NCBI GenBank assembly: GCA_022606425.2
Contig: JAHDVF020001364.1
Location: 992,001-1,056,000, forward strand
From: Lepidostoma basale
Taxonomy: Eukaryota > Arthropoda > Insecta > Trichoptera > Lepidostomatidae
Length of the DNA: 64,000 nt
Reading direction: 5' to 3'
Shown here in pieces: positions 61,262 through 64,000 of this stretch. The position numbers and the translations under genes are program-made. The notes under the pieces were generated by a model. That model worked only from the letters and a program-made list of their open reading frames with translations. It ran no database searches and was not told the DNA's origin. How positions within the stretch are numbered: position 1 is the stretch's first letter; every line of letters starts with the position of its first letter.

Positions 61262-61376
61262 ATAAATATAACTATCCATCACGCCTTCTCAGAAAGTAGT
61301 CAGGAAGAATGGACTGCCACACTGTTCTTTCCTGACACACTTCTCTCGCTACCTCAACATTTATACATCGTGTCAA
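61262..61376 (-). mobile_element. LA tail fragment
   Basis: CTATCCATCACGCCTTCTCA to CATTTATACATCGTGTCA. Confidence 0.8.
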
Positions 61377-61930
61377 TATATAAAATATAAAATAAAATAA
61401 TTACGGCGCTAAAGGTGTTACAAAGGAAGAGAGAAGCAAATAATTTAATAAAAAAAACATTCCGACGATGAAGATACCGGATACCCGCCATTGGCTGGAA
61501 GACATTCCGAATAGATATGTGTTTACCCCATGCATTGGAAATGAACGTCCTTACACGTGCCACATCGCTGAATGATTCTTTCCGTGTCTAAACCATCCTA
61601 ATTTTATTTGACACTCAATCATTACTACAAATTCGCTGGAGAGATCTAATTTCAACTACGATAATCTAAACCTGAAACTCCGACAAATAATAGTTAAATG
61701 CTATATAGATATGTGTTTAATCCTTGCATTGAAAATGAACTAGTTGGGCGATATACACGTCCTTATACGTGCGACATCACTGAACGATTCTTTCCTTGTC
61801 TAAACCATCCTAATTTTATTTGACACTCAATCATTTACTACACATTCGTCGAAGAGATCTCATTTGAACGACAATCAGATCAGTAACGATAATCTAAACC
61901 TGAAACTCCGACAAAGATACATTGTTTTTC
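61377..61930. repeat. Duplicated segment of LA and LB scraps
   Basis: Two similar stretches (about 61497-61715 and 61700-61915) repeat ATATGTGTTTA, AATGAACGTCCTTACACGTG, TCTTTCCGTGTCTAAACCAT and GATAATCTAAACCTGAAACT. Parts resemble LA (reversed) and LB (NLNLKLRQ). It looks like a local, imperfect tandem duplication. Confidence 0.55.
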
Positions 61931-61934
61931 CGAA

Positions 61935-63403
61935 CATCCTTCTTAGTGACCTCATTTCTACGGCATTTATCCTACTTTCATCCTACTTCTGCCAACTACA
62001 AGCTTTACTTCCATACATAAGGGTCGGCACTAGAACTCCATTGTGCACTGCCATCTTTGCTTCAGTCGATATATTTCCATTTGCGGTAATTGCGGTAATA
62101 TTTATGTTGTTTCCAGCTCCAACCGTTCTTTCGATATCTTTCTCCATTTTTCCATCTCAAATCAAATCAAATCAAATCAGTTTATTTCATCAACAGACAT
62201 TACAAAATTTATTTTTAAGGCATCTATTGAGAACAGGTAAAATAATATATTATATATAGTATACTACCAGAAACGCATAAGAGATGGTTCAACATTAGGA
62301 AGACAGGATACTCTCCAGAATTAAGAGTATTTGCCTTCTGAACGTACTTTCACTAACATGAAAGACGTCGATCTCCGAGGAGACCGCGTTCAGCAGACTA
62401 ATTGCTCTTCCCACCGGTGTCACCAGAGGCAGATTGGTTCTGGCAGCCGGTAGGTAAAACAATCTGTGCTGTCGCTGTCGGAGATATCTATCGGGGACAA
62501 AAAGCCGAACACCCTCCAGTACGGCCGAGTTCTCGAAGTATCCCCTAATTAATCTAAAGAAATGGGTAATTAGATGTCCATCTCTTCGAAGCTGTAGAGA
62601 ATTGGTTCCGAGCATTCCCAAAAGAAATGCCGTGGGATAGAGCCAAGGATAGCTACCATACTCCCTCATGTAGAGATACCTCAGAAATTTTTTCTGAACC
62701 CTCTCCAGCATAATGGAATATCTCGCCTCGTGAGGACTCCATATCACAGAACCACTTTCGAGTCTGCTCCGAACCAATGCGTTGTATAGGACTCTGAGCA
62801 CATTGGGATCCCTGAAAACTCTGCCGGTCCGGACGATGAAGCCCAACATCTTCAGTGCAGTGCCACAAATCCTCTCAACATGTGCACGAAAAGTCAGCCT
62901 ACTCTCATAGATGATCCCGAGATCTCTCATCGTAGATACATGTGCTAGTTGCTGGTTGTTCATTGTGTATCTATAATACACAGTTCTCAATGCTCTAGTA
63001 AAAGATAGCATAACGCATTTAGAGACATTGAATTGCATTTGATTACTGTGACTCCAGTTGACAATATTATTGATGTCCGACTGGAGGCGAAGACAGTCTC
63101 CAGGATTTTTAATTTCCAGGAATAATTTCAGATCATCGGCAAATAAAAGAAATCTCTTGTAAACATGCTTCCCAGGTAGACAAATTCGGTAACTTGCTCT
63201 AATTTTTCACCGTTCGCACTTATGTCACAATCTGTCGTACATTCTTCCTTTTCAAATACCATAACTTTAGACTTTTATACGTTCATCACAAGGTCATACT
63301 TATTGCATACTTGGTACATTCTTGACACTAGGACTTGTAGACCGTCCATGCTGTCAGCGATTAAAACAGCGTCGTCTGCATATAGAAAATAGCTGATAGA
63401 CAT
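61935..63403 (-). mobile_element. LA LINE with reverse transcriptase YADD box, split by LG
   Basis: 61935-62157 holds VHNGVLVPTLMYGSKACSWQ-type codons back to the DIERTVGAGNN segment. After LG, 63162-63403 holds LEQVTEFVYLGSM, DCDISANGEK, VCNKYDLVMNV and YFLYADDAVLIADSMDGLQV. YADD is the catalytic box. This is the only LA copy here reaching the active site. Confidence 0.9.
62158..63161 (-). mobile_element. LG LINE (CR1/jockey-like), longest copy, 247-codon frame
   Basis: The frame at 62295-63038 reads MQFNVSKCVMLSFTRALRTV, YRYTMNNQQLAHVSTMRDLG, IIYESRLTFRAHVERICGTA, LGFIVRTGRVFRDPNVLRVL, YNALVRSRLESGSVIWSPHE and ends RRQILLILESILSS. FNVSKC..M.F and DLG(I)..DS.LTF..H are hallmarks of the reverse transcriptase thumb of CR1/jockey-group LINEs. 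The tail holds GAGAACAGG and (TTTGA)n on the minus strand. The frame is uninterrupted but truncated before the active site, and it lies inside an LA copy. The minus-strand continuation 63040-63160 reads into LFLEIKNPGDCLRLQSDINN. Confidence 0.95.
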
Positions 63404-63850
63404 GTCAAATCAAATCAAATCAAATCAAAAGACATTACAAACAGGAAAATGTTTAAGAGATGGTTCGACATTAGGAAGACAAGATACTTTCTAAAGTCAA
63501 GAGTATTTGTCCCCTGAACGTACCTTCACTAATATAAAAGACGTCGATCTCCGAGGAGACCGCGTTCAGCAGACTAATTGCTCTTCCCACCGGTGTCACC
63601 AGAGGCAGATTGGTTCTGGTGGCCGGTTGGTAAAACAATCTGTGCTGTCGCTGTCAAAGAAATCTATCAGGGCCAAAAAGACCAACACCCTCTAGCACGG
63701 CCGAGTTCTCGAACCCCTGGTTAATCTAAAGAAATGGGTAATGAGATGCCCATCTCTTCGAGGCTGTAAAGAATTGGTTCCGAGCATTCCTAAAAGAAAT
63801 GCCGTGGGATAGAGCCACGGATAACTACCATACTGCCTCGTCTATGTCGT
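63404..63850 (-). mobile_element. LG LINE 3' end
   Basis: Reversed (TTTGA)n, ATGGTTCGACATTAGGAAGA, then codons of SEIDVFYISE, LPLVTPVGRAISLLNAV, RQHRLFYQPATRTN and LLGMLGTNSLQPRRDGHLIT. A 3' deletion removed part of the tail. Relative to LA it sits directly beyond the YADD box. Confidence 0.9.
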
Positions 63851-64000
63851 TCATTTTCGCACCAGGCAGTGTTCCAGTTGATCTAGTTTTCCACGAAACA
63901 GGTGTTATGGTAATAGACGTCGGACCGCAAGGCGGTCAGAGATAAGGGAAGGATGGTGCGATGGGAAGAGATAATCGCGGACAGAAGTGGACATTAAGTA
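63851..64000. other. Unassigned end of window
   Basis: Contains CGTCGGACCGCAAGGCGGTC, a short palindromic GC-rich word. Too short to assign. Confidence 0.3.

Noticed and set aside
62295..63038. Host gene encoding a 247-residue protein
   Set aside because: The sequence is the thumb and C-terminus of a CR1/jockey-like LINE and has four to six partial copies elsewhere in the window.
1..64000. CRISPR array, operon or bacterial features
   Set aside because: The repeats are interspersed transposon tails, not regularly spaced. Spliced exon, LINEs and SINEs show a eukaryotic genome.
1..64000. Complete Penelope-like element
   Set aside because: No frame resembling a Penelope reverse transcriptase or a GIY-YIG endonuclease was seen; only the ribozyme-like ends are present.

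Overview
The window is an AT-rich stretch of an arthropod genome, most probably an insect. It looks like the inside of a very long intron (or flanking DNA) filled with old transposons. The only host coding sequence I can support well is one small exon on the minus strand at 1143-1292. It has consensus splice sites, symmetric 1-1 phase, the end of a signal peptide and the first half of an immunoglobulin domain of the nephrin/Neph type (sns, hibris, kirre, roughest relatives). If that gene is read leftwards, most of the window is its upstream intron. A second exon candidate (57542-57693, PAN/Apple-like) is weak.

Almost everything else is mobile DNA. I use working names. LA: a LINE with a (GTTA)n 3' tail, about 50 pieces on both strands, nearly all 5'-truncated, ending in a peptide with SLRWFGHMERM, GRPRKTWHDQIN and SAYPFGETA. 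LB: a LINE with an (AAG)n tail. LC, LD, LE, LF, LH and LI: other RTE-like LINE ends. LG: a CR1/jockey-like LINE with a (TTTGA)n tail. There is also an L2-like LINE, a Tc1/mariner transposase, hAT-type elements, one solo LTR, two or three tRNA-derived SINE families, and a short element (SINE-T) that carries the LA 3' end. All protein-coding mobile elements seen are broken.

Layout: 1-3300, the Ig exon, SINE, LD with an AG microsatellite, LA and LB. 3500-8460, LA copies, a hAT element inside a SINE, LD inside LB, a CpG-rich island. 8550-11800, LA, SINE, LF and the first ribozyme-like inverted pair. 12200-15900, a foldback element with a CT-rich core, SINEs, an RTE inside LG. 16400-24400, mariner, a triple nest (L2 in LB in LC), a second ribozyme-like inverted pair. 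25200-33100, LB, LA, LE, mariner, LC and LF nests. 33500-41800, LA copies, a solo LTR in LG, LE, SINE-T. 42000-49500, LA, LG, LH, LD and LF. 49500-51250, clustered ribozyme-like repeats. 52000-56350, LE, LC, LI, hAT. 56500-64000, R1 repeats, L2, LC with SINE-T in its catalytic motif, and the longest LA and LG copies.

The most interesting signal is about two dozen short structures spread over the window. They share a CUGANGA-like box, a hairpin whose two strands covary between families, a GAAAC box, a tiny self-complementary stem III and a GUC (or GUA) site, closed by a stem I. This is the architecture of hammerhead ribozymes of the kind known from Penelope-like retroelements. Many occur as head-to-head inverted pairs. 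No Penelope reverse transcriptase or GIY-YIG domain was seen, so these would be terminal-repeat remnants or non-autonomous derivatives. All assignments come from reading the sequence; no search or folding program was run.
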